Under the pieces are notes generated by a model. The model saw nothing but the letters and a program-made list of their open reading frames with translations. It was not told the DNA's origin and did not search any database. Positions 27,060 to 37,300 of a stretch of DNA of 64,000 nt are shown here, piece after piece (within the stretch, counting starts at the first letter, position 1; each line of letters starts with the position of its first letter). The stretch comes from Brooklawnia sp032229645. GTDB lineage: Bacteria > Actinomycetota > Actinomycetes > Propionibacteriales > Propionibacteriaceae. The position numbers were made by a program, and so were the translations under genes. The stretch spans positions 248,001 through 312,000 of the forward strand of contig CAVRLB010000003.1 in NCBI GenBank assembly GCA_963722295.1, given 5' to 3'.

Positions 27060-28508
27060 TCAGCATTCAACGACATTGACCGCCAGCCCCGCCCGGCTGG
27101 TCTCCTTGTAGCGCTCGGACATGTCTGCTCCGGTCTGGCGCATCGTCTCGATCGTGGTGTCGAGTGGGACGACATGACTGCCGTCGCCGAGCAAAGCGAG
27201 CCGACTTGCGGCCACCGCGGTGGTGGCGGCGATCGCATTGCGTTCGATGCAGGGAATCTGTACCAGCCCGGCTACCGGGTCGCAGGTCAGCCCGAGATGG
27301 TGTTCGATGGCGATCTCCGCGGCGTTCTCGATCTGCTCAGGGGTTCCGCCGCGCACAGCGGTCAGCCCGGCGGCGGCCATCGCGCATGCGCTGCCCACCT
27401 CTGCCTGGCATCCGGCCTCGGCCCCCGAGATGGACGCGTTGGCTTTGAAGATCGATCCAACGGCCGTCGCAGTCAGCAGGAAGGTTCGAATCGTCTCAGC
27501 GGGAAAGCCGTCGTCCACGCAGGCCCCATAGAGCACCGCGGGAAGGACCCCGGCAGCTCCGTTCGTCGGAGCCGTGACCACTCGTCCGCCGGCCGCGTTC
27601 TCCTCGTTGACCGCCAGCGCATACATCGACAGTGCGTCGACCGAGCTACGTGACGCCCCCTGATCCATCAGCGTCCGCCATCCGGCAGCGGCCCGGCGTC
27701 GTACCTTCAAGCCGCCGGGCAGAACGCCTTCGGACGACAATCCGCGCTCGACACAGTCCCGCATGACCTGCCAGATCTCGTCCAGGCCCTGGGTGGCGCG
27801 CCTGGTGCCCTGCAGTTCAACCTCGTCCTGCCAGGCGATCTGTGCGATCGAGCGGCGGTGGGGCGGGAAATGCTGCCGACCATCGCCGAGCGGTTCGGGC
27901 ATGGTTTGAGCCGGGATGATGGTCGTGGGATCGGCGTCTAAGTGGGTGAGGGCCAACAACTCGGCCATGCTCCGATAGCGATGCTTGACTCTGGCGCCGG
28001 TATTCGCCACGTCAGGATCCTCGCCCAACCGGCGGATGAAACCGCCACCGATCGACAGGTAGGTTTCGGCGGCGAGAATCGACCCGTTGGACTCCGCGAT
28101 GAGCTGCATCGAATTGGGATGCCGGCCATGCCTCGACAGGGGAGCGAACTCGATGTCGTGCTTGCTCATCGGCACACCGCCGATGTCGAGGGTCTCGCCG
28201 CTGCACAACCGGGCCCAGGATTCATGGACCAACCCCGGATCGACGGTTTCGGGGGCATAGCCCCGTAGCCCGGCGATGACCGCGTCCGGTGTGCCGTGGC
28301 CGATCCCGGTTGCGGCCAGCGATCCTTCCAGCCGGCACCGGAATCGGGTGACGGCGGCAAGGGTGCCGGTCGACAGGAGCCGGCTGCGGAAATCCAGTCC
28401 GGCGCGCATCGGCCCGACAGTGTGCGAACTGGATGGTCCGATGCCGATAGAAAACAGGTCGAGCGCTGAGACATAGACTCCGTGCCCGGCCGCGGATCCG
28501 ATGTCCAT
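27060..28508 (-). CDS. sdaA: L-serine ammonia-lyase (iron-sulphur type, single chain)
   Basis: The 482-aa enzyme converts L-serine to pyruvate and ammonia. The beta domain comes first (VSALDLFSIGIGPSSSHTVGPMRAG), then the alpha domain. Cluster and active-site signatures are SGAEAGCQAEVGSACAMAAAG and CDPVAGLVQIPCIERNA. ATG 28508 is chosen because upstream in-frame codons (to 28637) have no likeness to the family. A perfect inverted repeat, 28569-28600, lies about 60 nt upstream of the start and may regulate it. Confidence 0.93.
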   Translation of the reverse strand: MDIGSAAGHGVYVSALDLFSIGIGPSSSHTVGPMRAGLDFRSRLLSTGTLAAVTRFRCRLEGSLAATGIGHGTPDAVIAGLRGYAPETVDPGLVHESWARLCSGETLDIGGVPMSKHDIEFAPLSRHGRHPNSMQLIAESNGSILAAETYLSIGGGFIRRLGEDPDVANTGARVKHRYRSMAELLALTHLDADPTTIIPAQTMPEPLGDGRQHFPPHRRSIAQIAWQDEVELQGTRRATQGLDEIWQVMRDCVERGLSSEGVLPGGLKVRRRAAAGWRTLMDQGASRSSVDALSMYALAVNEENAAGGRVVTAPTNGAAGVLPAVLYGACVDDGFPAETIRTFLLTATAVGSIFKANASISGAEAGCQAEVGSACAMAAAGLTAVRGGTPEQIENAAEIAIEHHLGLTCDPVAGLVQIPCIERNAIAATTAVAASRLALLGDGSHVVPLDTTIETMRQTGADMSERYKETSRAGLAVNVVEC

Positions 28509-28864
28509 GATGCAGGATAGCAAGCACCATCTCGGGCATAGCCAGCAGCTGCCAGGCAGGGTGCGACGCGTGGTGTCGATCGTGTGCATCCGACACCACG
28601 GGACCCACCCGGCATGATGCCCGGCGAACCCGGCCACAACTGGTCACTTCGCACCGGTCTGACCTGGTCCCATGGCCGCCTAAGATGCTGCATAAAAGGC
28701 AGTTCCATGACCTTCGGCTTGCGACCTACGGCGGCTGATGGCCTGCAATGATCAGGGTCTCGTCCCAGGACTTGCCCGCCTGGGCGCGCGTCGCCTGATC
28801 TTGGCGCGGTTCGGCTCGATCGTGAGCCTTCCGCCTGGTCTCAAGGTCGATCACGGAGCGAGCC
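28509..28864. other. 356-nt divergent intergenic region between sdaA and the 1821-aa gene
   Basis: No frame here looks like a gene. The region holds the perfect inverted repeat at 28569-28600 and a TAAGAT hexamer at about 28681-28686 that could serve the rightward cassette. Promoters for both directions must lie here if the cassette is transcribed on its own. Confidence 0.5.
28569..28600. repeat. Perfect 10-bp inverted repeat
   Basis: CGTGGTGTCG (28569-28578) and CGACACCACG (28591-28600) are exact reverse complements separated by 12 nt. It could be an operator for sdaA or the cassette, or an RNA hairpin in an sdaA leader. Confidence 0.6.
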
Positions 28865-31800
28865 ATGGGAACCTCGATCAAGGACCTGCTCGACAGATCC
28901 GGTGTCCTGCAAGAGATCATCTGCCCCCGCGAGATCGACCTGCTGCTGTCGGCTCTCGAGCCGACCGGACCCGCCGACGTCCCTCCAAGTGGCGTGCTGG
29001 CCGGAGCAGTCCGACTGACTCAAGACCTCAGTCAAAGCCCCATCCCGGGCTTCGATTTCGCGCTGACGACCCCCGCTGGTGTCGTGCAGCCAGCACCGTT
29101 CAGGCTCGAGCTTTCACCGGCGCAGGGTCCAACCTCGTTTCGGTTCTGGCTGGTCCTCGCAGAGCAGGGGCAGGCGCGTTTCATATTCAAGTTCGTCGAG
29201 GGCATCGCGGGCATGGGGCTGACAGGCGCGAGGCTGATCGAGACACCCGAGGGTGATGCCCACCTGCAGGCGCTACCCGCGGACGATCCCCGGCATGCGC
29301 CGGTCCTGGTCAGCCGTTCGCCCCAAGCCGGCGTCGTCTTAGGACCAGCGCTGCTTGTTGCCGGCGCAGCAGACACGCCAGCGAGCATTCGTTTTACGCC
29401 GGACACCTCGTCGACCGATGGGGTCGTGGCCCTTGGGCTTGAGCCGCCGACGGTGATCTTCGGGTCTTCGAAGATCGGGTTCGACCTTCCCGTGTTGGTG
29501 ATCGACGACAGCGTTGAGGCCGTTGCACCCGGGATGGGAGCGCCGGCGCTCGATCCACCGCTTGGGACCATCGCCGCAGACGAGCCATCGTGGCGAGGCC
29601 TGTTGGCTCGGCAACTCGACTTCTACCTGCCTGCCGAGGTGCCGTTCTTCGGCGGCCAACCGATCAAGGGCTACCTCGCCATCCCCACCGCAGGTGGGGG
29701 AGCGAATCTGGTCATGGAGACCAAGGTGCCGGCTCGTCTCGCCAGCGGCGGACGCGGCGCGCGCCCGGCATATTCCGTGCGGATCGAGTGCCTCGACCCG
29801 ACGGCGAGTGGACTGTCCGGGCTGCTGCCCACCTGCATCACGGCGACCATGGATCTGCCGCTGGATGGTGCCCGGACGGGCTTCAGCGAAACCGGTGGCA
29901 CGAACCGGGAGATCACATTCGCGGCCGGGAAGCCGGTTCGGGTCACCGCCACGCTCGCGCGCGACCCTGTGAATGCTCCCGGTGAGTTCAGGATCTCGGT
30001 CGGCGTCGCCGCCCATGGGCAGGCCGGCATCCTCTCGGTCACCTCGACCAGGATGGACGGAGCGAAGATATTCAATACCGCTGCGGCGCTGGCGACGGCG
30101 CTGATCGCCGACAAGGATGTCGCGTGCGCCGCGCAGGTTGGCGATGGTACCGGCGTGGTGCTCTCCAGCCTGGTCGCTGCCGGGGCTGCGCTGTCGTCGC
30201 TGCTCACCGACGACAGCGGTTTCGTGCTGCACGGAGTGGAGTTCGAGTCCACCGGCCACGGGCTGCCGGTCGGCGGACCCTTGACGCTGAAGCTGGACTA
30301 CTCCGTCGCGGTCCGTATTACCAAGGTTGACATCGGGGTACTCGCCGTCTCGATGCGTCGCGACCAACCCATGCGGATTCGCGTCCGGGACGTGCGGATG
30401 AGCATCGATCCCGGCCAGAGCGGGCTCCGGATGATCGGGCTGGATTTCGACCGCGCACAGTTGGAGGTCGAGAACCCGGGTGCCTGGGACGTTGCCGGCC
30501 TCGAATCGCTTTTCGACGTGCTGGGCAGCCGATCGGGCCGCGGTTCCACCTTCATTGAGGTGGACCTGCGCTTCAAACTGAACCTGGGCCCGATCCGGGT
30601 ATCGGGCGCAACGATCCGGGCCACGCTGAACGACAACGGCACTGTCGATGCCACCATCCGCGGTCTCGAGGCCGGGCTGACGGTTCCGGGCGCGATTGAG
30701 GGGACCGGCCGAATACAGCTTCGCTCCGGAGGCTTCGGTGCGGACCTGCTCGCACGCCTGCTTCCGCTCAACCTCGCCGTCGATGCCGCGATCGAGTACG
30801 CCCCGCCGATGATCGTGTTGCGACTGGGAGTCGACCTGCCGGCACCGATTCCCCTTGCCAATTCCGGGTTCGGCATGTTCGGAGTGGGCGGGCTGTTCGG
30901 AATGGCCGCCGTGCCGCAGTATGCCCCCGATGCCGAGGATGACCCGGTGCTGCGCCAGCTGCAGTGGCAGCCAACGGGGGTGGACAGCTTCCGCGCGCTG
31001 CCTGGGCAGTCAAGTTTCGGTTTGGAGGCGGTGGTCGGCACCTTGCCCGATCTGGGGTTCTCGTTCTCGTCCAAGGCCGGGCTGCTGATCTCGGTGCCCG
31101 ATGTCGCGGTTCGAGGTGCTCTGAACGGACGCGTACTTCAGCCGCGCGTCCAGATTAGCGAGCCGAGCTACCCGCCGCCACCGGGCTTGAGTTTCCTCGG
31201 CTTCATCGGTGTCGACAGTACGGCGCTGAGTTTCGCGGTGCTGGGCGTGGTCGATCTCAAACCCCTGCTCGAGATCCGCGTGCCGATGGCCGGGCACTTC
31301 CCGTTCAAGGCCGACAGCGACGATTGGTACGTCTACCTAGGGGCCGACGGGGCGCCCATGCAGGGCCGGTCCATTGGACCGATCTCCGCGAAGGTGCTGC
31401 CGGGGATACTCGATGTCGGGGCGGACGCCTACCTGATGCTGCGCGGTCGGGGGATCGCCGGCTGGCCCTACGGGCGCGATTCCGCAGCTGCGCCGCTCAC
31501 GATCCCCGACGGGTTCGTGGCCGCCTTCGGGTTCGGCGTGCAGACCATGTTCGGTGTCCGGCCGATCGCCTGGGCCGAACTGTTCGCGAGCCTTGATCTG
31601 CTGCTCGGCACCAAACCACCGACCCTGGCCGGCTTCGGTCGCGCGGGCGGCAGCCTACACCTGGGGCCGTTCTCGCTCGGCGTGCAGGCGACGGTCAACT
31701 TCCTGGTGCGGGAGCAGTCGAGTTATCTGTGGGCTCAGGTCACCGGGCGCATCGAGTTGCTGTTCTTCGACATTGAGGCGACGGTGACGCTCGCCTTCGG

Positions 31801-34330
31801 TGACGAACCGCAGCTCACGATGCCCGACGCCGATCGTCACCCGCTCGACCATCTCTTGGGCTCGGTGCGCGACGGGTCGCTGGGTGTACTGACCGATGAC
31901 AGCTATCGAGTGCTCGCCCCACTCGTCGAAGACCCGAGCCGGATCACCCCCGAGATGAACGTGTGGCCCGACACGATCGTCTCGCTGCCCTTCGCCATTG
32001 CGCCGGTGATCGGGCCGGACGCCGGCTCACAGTTCCCCGGGATCCTCGGGCCAGGAGCCATCGCACCCCGGAAGGTCGGCAGCGAGATGTTGTGGTACCA
32101 GTGGCAGCTCGATGCGCTGACGTTGCGGGACGTCACCACCGAACCAGACCCGACCGTTGGGGGCACAGTGCCGCCGGGTGCCGGGCTCGCGGCCAGCTGG
32201 CAGGTGCCGCGCATCCCAGGTGCCGGCTCCTCGGATGTCGCGGAACTCGTGCTGCTGTCGAACGGCAGGGACCTATGGGTCAATCGACTGGCCGATGCAG
32301 GGGAGGGACGACAACCGCCGGTGCTGCGGGCCTCGGCGGACCTGTGCCGGCGACGGGTGAGTGCACAACCGGGATGGGCGGTCGGGTGGCTGGCAGGCAA
32401 GTCAAGTCCCGGTTTCCGCCTGCCGCCCGAGCCGACGAGCATGAACCGCCTGGACAGTCGCGTCGAGGCCACCATGCGTCACTTCGGAGTGGCCCTGGAG
32501 ACCGGACCGACGGCACTGGACGAGGCCTTCACGATGCCGCCACCGTTCTGGATCGAGCCGGCGCGGTTGGTCGGCTGGCCGGCGTCCCAGGAGATCAAGC
32601 ATCTCTTCCACGGTCATATCGAGGCACCCAACCTGCACGGGCCGGCAGGCATGACGGTCGGTGAGCTGGTCGAGGCCGGCTACCCGTTCGTCGGTCAGCA
32701 GATCATTCTCGAACCGGCAGAGCTGATCCTCGACGGCCTGCTCGTCCTGGTTGCGGAACGTGAGCTGTTCGACATCGGCGAGCGATTTGCCGGCATCCAG
32801 GTGTGGGATGACCTGGGTGAACAGTGGCCGGTAGCCGACTTCATCGATCTGCCCACAGGGCAGAATGCTGCGCTGCTGTGGGCGCCCTCCGCGGACGGCG
32901 TCTCGTCGATCACCGTGACCTTCCCGATCGGGGTGCCGTTGAGCATCGTCGGCCTGGGCGGGGTCACCGTGAACGCGTGGGAGGCGGCGAAACGCGAGAA
33001 CGACGCGATCGCCAGCGAGGTGAGCCGACTTCAGCAGGCAACCGCCCAGGGTCCGAAGACCGACCCGAGCACGAACTCGCCGCACGAACGCACCATCTTG
33101 AGCCCGGGCCGGCTTTATCGCATCGACGTCGACATGTCCTGGTCGGGTGAGATCTCTAAGCAGGACGAGTCGGGGCAGATCGTGGTCGCGGCGACCAGGT
33201 CGGACGAAACCACGTACACACCCCAGGGCTCCGCCATGGCGTTGTCGACCCGGCGGCAGTTGTTCTTCCGGACAGCGCCGGTACCGCAGCCGCAGCCACC
33301 GCCCAGCTATGGCCTGACGGGCTACCTCCCGTGGCTGTTCATCAGGCAGGACGTGTTCCAGCCCGAGATGCTGGAGCGTTACCTGGGAGGCTATGAGCCT
33401 GCCCAGAGCGAGGAGTGTCGGTTCTGCGACGACCCACTGCGCGCGCATTTCCGTCAGGACCACGTTGCCGCGCTGGCCAAGACCTACGGCTTCGACCTGC
33501 GCGTCGCGGTCCGGCGGCTCGACCGGCCAGGCCCGCAGCACGCGGTGCCGCGGCTCTTGCCGATGGCGTGGACGACTGCACTGGATCCGGATCAGCTGTC
33601 GCACGCCGACCGACTCCGCTGGAGCTACGCCGCCGACTCCGAATGCGCCGTCCCGAAACCCGGAGCGACCGGCAGCGCTTCGCTGCAGCTCGATCCCGAG
33701 GCCTGGTACGAGGTGTACGTGCTGGCGAAGGCCGCGAATTCAGCGCTCGCGGACGGCCGTTTGCCGGGGGTGACGTTCCGGACCTCACGGTGGCGAACCC
33801 CGCGCGCGATGCTCGCCGGTCTGGGCTTCCCGACGGCGGATGAACCCAGCCCAGCCGGGCTGGTCGTCGGCGACCTGCTGGTCAACACGCCCGAGAGTGT
33901 CGGCAGTGGCTTTTCCGAGGGCGACCAGGAGTATCAGCGGGCGCTGTCGGCGCTGGGCCTTGAGGGCTGGCCGCTCGCTACGACGCCGCGGCTGAGCCGA
34001 CTCTGGGTGCGGGGCACAGGTGCGGGCTGGCTGCTCGCTGGATTGATGATCGAATCGCCCGAGCCGATCCACCGGCCCGGCCGGCTGGTGGTCAGCCTTG
34101 CACTGGAATCCGCCGCCGGCGGAGAGACTCCATTCGATATCGGACGACGCGACCGTTGCGGATCGCGGCTGATCTACCTGGCCGGTCGGCCGTTCCAGGT
34201 CAATGATCCGCTGGGCGGGTTCGCGCAGTTCGTGCTGAAGGCCAGGAGCTGGCTCGGCGCGGAGGTGACCGATCTGCGTGGTCTGTCGACCGTGCCCCGC
34301 AAGCCCGCGTTCTGGGAGGATCCGTCATGA
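28865..34330 (+). CDS. Giant 1821-aa beta-rich protein of unknown function (DUF6603-like style)
   Basis: I do not firmly recognise this gene. It has no signal peptide (MGTSIKDLLDRSG). Residues about 450-1000 are rich in alternating hydrophobic strands and glycine-rich repeats such as FGMFGVGGLFG (about 670) and GSLHLGPFSLGVQATVNFLV (about 925). That style resembles, from memory, actinobacterial DUF6603 proteins. Residues 1518-1533 form a C-x2-C-x6-H-x4-H set (ECRFCDDPLRAHFRQDH) that could bind zinc. The ATG has only a modest CGGAGCG site. The stop overlaps the start of the 1086-aa gene (ATGA). It heads a four-gene cassette whose last two members have peptidoglycan-binding domains. Codon use and GC look like the rest of the window. 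It could be a structural or surface-acting complex component; that is inference. Confidence 0.6.
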   Translation: MGTSIKDLLDRSGVLQEIICPREIDLLLSALEPTGPADVPPSGVLAGAVRLTQDLSQSPIPGFDFALTTPAGVVQPAPFRLELSPAQGPTSFRFWLVLAEQGQARFIFKFVEGIAGMGLTGARLIETPEGDAHLQALPADDPRHAPVLVSRSPQAGVVLGPALLVAGAADTPASIRFTPDTSSTDGVVALGLEPPTVIFGSSKIGFDLPVLVIDDSVEAVAPGMGAPALDPPLGTIAADEPSWRGLLARQLDFYLPAEVPFFGGQPIKGYLAIPTAGGGANLVMETKVPARLASGGRGARPAYSVRIECLDPTASGLSGLLPTCITATMDLPLDGARTGFSETGGTNREITFAAGKPVRVTATLARDPVNAPGEFRISVGVAAHGQAGILSVTSTRMDGAKIFNTAAALATALIADKDVACAAQVGDGTGVVLSSLVAAGAALSSLLTDDSGFVLHGVEFESTGHGLPVGGPLTLKLDYSVAVRITKVDIGVLAVSMRRDQPMRIRVRDVRMSIDPGQSGLRMIGLDFDRAQLEVENPGAWDVAGLESLFDVLGSRSGRGSTFIEVDLRFKLNLGPIRVSGATIRATLNDNGTVDATIRGLEAGLTVPGAIEGTGRIQLRSGGFGADLLARLLPLNLAVDAAIEYAPPMIVLRLGVDLPAPIPLANSGFGMFGVGGLFGMAAVPQYAPDAEDDPVLRQLQWQPTGVDSFRALPGQSSFGLEAVVGTLPDLGFSFSSKAGLLISVPDVAVRGALNGRVLQPRVQISEPSYPPPPGLSFLGFIGVDSTALSFAVLGVVDLKPLLEIRVPMAGHFPFKADSDDWYVYLGADGAPMQGRSIGPISAKVLPGILDVGADAYLMLRGRGIAGWPYGRDSAAAPLTIPDGFVAAFGFGVQTMFGVRPIAWAELFASLDLLLGTKPPTLAGFGRAGGSLHLGPFSLGVQATVNFLVREQSSYLWAQVTGRIELLFFDIEATVTLAFGDEPQLTMPDADRHPLDHLLGSVRDGSLGVLTDDSYRVLAPLVEDPSRITPEMNVWPDTIVSLPFAIAPVIGPDAGSQFPGILGPGAIAPRKVGSEMLWYQWQLDALTLRDVTTEPDPTVGGTVPPGAGLAASWQVPRIPGAGSSDVAELVLLSNGRDLWVNRLADAGEGRQPPVLRASADLCRRRVSAQPGWAVGWLAGKSSPGFRLPPEPTSMNRLDSRVEATMRHFGVALETGPTALDEAFTMPPPFWIEPARLVGWPASQEIKHLFHGHIEAPNLHGPAGMTVGELVEAGYPFVGQQIILEPAELILDGLLVLVAERELFDIGERFAGIQVWDDLGEQWPVADFIDLPTGQNAALLWAPSADGVSSITVTFPIGVPLSIVGLGGVTVNAWEAAKRENDAIASEVSRLQQATAQGPKTDPSTNSPHERTILSPGRLYRIDVDMSWSGEISKQDESGQIVVAATRSDETTYTPQGSAMALSTRRQLFFRTAPVPQPQPPPSYGLTGYLPWLFIRQDVFQPEMLERYLGGYEPAQSEECRFCDDPLRAHFRQDHVAALAKTYGFDLRVAVRRLDRPGPQHAVPRLLPMAWTTALDPDQLSHADRLRWSYAADSECAVPKPGATGSASLQLDPEAWYEVYVLAKAANSALADGRLPGVTFRTSRWRTPRAMLAGLGFPTADEPSPAGLVVGDLLVNTPESVGSGFSEGDQEYQRALSALGLEGWPLATTPRLSRLWVRGTGAGWLLAGLMIESPEPIHRPGRLVVSLALESAAGGETPFDIGRRDRCGSRLIYLAGRPFQVNDPLGGFAQFVLKARSWLGAEVTDLRGLSTVPRKPAFWEDPS

Positions 34331-37300
34331 CGTCACTGTTCGCCCCACCCGAGCTGTTGTCCGCCTATGCGATCGCCGAGGACGGCAGTGGCCCGGACTT
34401 GCCCTTCGGCACCCACCTGCGTGTCTTCGCCGGGCTCGGTGCCAGCTTCCCGCTCGCCCCGTTCGCGGTCTATAAGATCGTCAGCCAGCCATCGGAGCTG
34501 GTCCACGTCCGAGTTGCCGACCGCGAAGGTCGCCCTCATCGCGACCTTGATCTGGCTCGCCTGGGAGCGGCCGACATCCAGTTGGAGTTCGGCGGTGAGG
34601 ACGGCTGGCGAACCGTTCGGCTCGACCTGATCGACCCCGACGGCAGGCTGGAGGGCGTGGCAGTGCTGGGCCCTCGCGGCAGGCGATCCGCCGTCGTCCG
34701 GGACATGCCACCCTGGCTGTTCTCCGGGCCGTTCATGCACCGGCTGCACCTATGGGGCAGCTCCAGCCAACTCGGGATCAACCCGCGGCGCGTGCCCTGG
34801 TACGAGGTCTTCGAGGGCTTCCACGAGTTGGCCGGTGTACTGGGGCTCCCCATCGACGGCGAGCACGCCTGGTATGTACATGGGGACCCGTCTGAGGCAG
34901 CGGCACGGGTGGAGCGCGGTGCTCCGCAGTGCCTGAGCCCGATGGACCGCCCAGACGGCCAACACGTGGGCATCTCGCCGGATGAGGAGCTGCGGCGGGT
35001 GGCGGCAATGCTCGCGTCCGGGCAGTTGGGTGGCGGTCTGGAGGCGCTCCTGGCCCGTCTGGTGGACGACGAGCTGCCGCCTTGGCGGCAATATGAGCAT
35101 CAGCCGATGCGCGACCCGAACGGCAAACGACAGGTCGTCCGGGCGCCCCGGCTGGGGGCCCTGCAAACCGCCGCGATGGATCCAGGGCTGGCCCGCCACT
35201 TCGGCTTCGCAACGCAGTTCGATGATCTGCCCGACCTCGATGGAGGGGGCGGCTGGGATACGCTGGCTGTCGTCGGCCTGCTGGCGCTGGACCCCCGCGA
35301 GTACCTTCGGCGAAGTATCGATCTGACCGCGTTACACGATGACCAGCGTCCGGGAACCGATGCCCTGCTGGAGTCCCTGATGTGGGCGTTGGAGCACTCA
35401 GGCGGGCTGGACCCGCGTCCGGCCATCGCGGAGCGAATGCGTTTCGTGCGCCGTGAAGGCCTGGTCGCGGCCCCCTTCCTCACGGTGGTGGCGCCGGTGC
35501 CGCCCTGGTCACCGCCGGTGCTCGACAGGCCTCAGATCGTCGATCACCGCTGGCAGACCGCGACCGACGGAAACCCTTCGGCGCGGTACCGGGCGAGCCT
35601 GGCATTCCCGCAGCGGCAGGCCGGCTCCCTGGCCGCCCTGGCTGCCCAGATCGACGGCGAGTGGGCGGTGCGTCACGACCCGCTCGATATTCCCGACGGT
35701 CAGCCGGTGCAGCGGGCCGTCCCGCGCATTGTCGGCTATGAAAGTGACCCGTCCGCCCGCGTGAGAGGGCAAGGTGGGGGAACGTTGGAACCGGCGGGCC
35801 TGCTGTCCGACGAGGATATTCCTGACATTGGCCCCCTCGACTACCGAGTGTGGGCATCAGACATGTTCGGACGATTCGGACAGCCGGTTGATTTCACGAT
35901 CGAGCCGCCGCCCCGGCCGGTCCCGCCGCCACCCGTGCTGAGATACCACCTTGAGCGCGCCGAGATCGAGCCTTCGGCCGGTGGCGAGCAATCTCCGGGC
36001 GCGGTCAGGCTCATGATCGCGACACCGCATCCGTTCCCCGCCACCAGGTTCAGCCCGGCAGAGTCGCAACTACTGGGATCAGCGATCGTCGTCCCCCGCA
36101 TCGACGACCTGGCCGCGGGTTCACGGACGATCGAGTCGGTGACCCTCGGGCTCGCGGGTCGGCTAGAAACGCTGACAACGACAGATTCAGGGTTCACCGA
36201 GGTCGAACTGGCGTTGCCTCGGCTCGCTCCGCAACAACGCGGACGCTGGACATTGACCGGCTACTTCACAGACACCACCGGGGTGGATTCCGCGGTCGCG
36301 ACTTTGCCTATCGAGGTGACCGACCCGCGTCCACCGAAGGTCTACCCGACGGGCATCGGGTTGTTCTGGAGTTCGTCGCCCGGTCCGTCTCCCGATGTCG
36401 AAGTCACGCTCAGTTGGCCGGCCCTGGCCGGGTCGAAGCACCGGGTCTATCTGAGTGACCAGCAGGGGCTGGGGCTGCGGCCGCAGGACGTCGCGGAGGC
36501 CGTCGCAGGGGTAGCGCCCTCGCGTGGCCGTGTCGCGGCTGCGGGCTGTCGGCGGGTGCTCGATGGTGGCCAGATCGACCGCACGGCGTTTCGATTGCTG
36601 ACCGAATCGCCGGTGGTGGCCGGGGCGGGCGGGGCGCGCTTCACCACCCGGCTGCCGCGCAGCCTGGAGACGGTGCAGTTCCTCCGGATCGTGCCGCTTG
36701 GACCCGATGGAGCCGAGCCGCCCTTCGATAGCTGCGGCATCGTGGCGGTCGCCGTTCCCGACAGCCGTCGCCCGATTGCCCCTCGCATCCAGGGTGAAGT
36801 CAATCCCACCACCGGCGCGGCGACGCTGCGCGTCGTCACCGATGGATTCGACATCAGCACGCTCCAACGCGACGAGCCCGGTCTGTTCGATCCGGGTGCC
36901 GAGGGCGCAGCGCCCCCGCGATTCCGGATCCGGCGCGCGGTTGGCTCGGTCGCAGATCCGATCTACGCACGGGTCGTGCAGGAAGGAGAGATGGCACTCG
37001 ACACGAGCGCGACGCCCGCCGTGTTCGAGGCAGCATTCGTAGACATCGGCACCGGTCGTGGGTTGGAGCCATTCGTCCGCTACGTCTACTGGGCAGAGGC
37101 CCGGCTTCCCCCTGAACGCCGGATCCCGGCCGGATTCACGCTGCTCGACCCGCCGGGCGGCGTCACGGTCCCGGAGCCAACGGCCAGGCAGCCACACCCG
37201 CGACCGCTCAGTCCACCATCGGCACCGCGTGTCCTGATGTATCTGCCACCCAATCCACCGGACCGGCCCGGAGCCGACGCCATCACGGTCGTCCGGGGGC

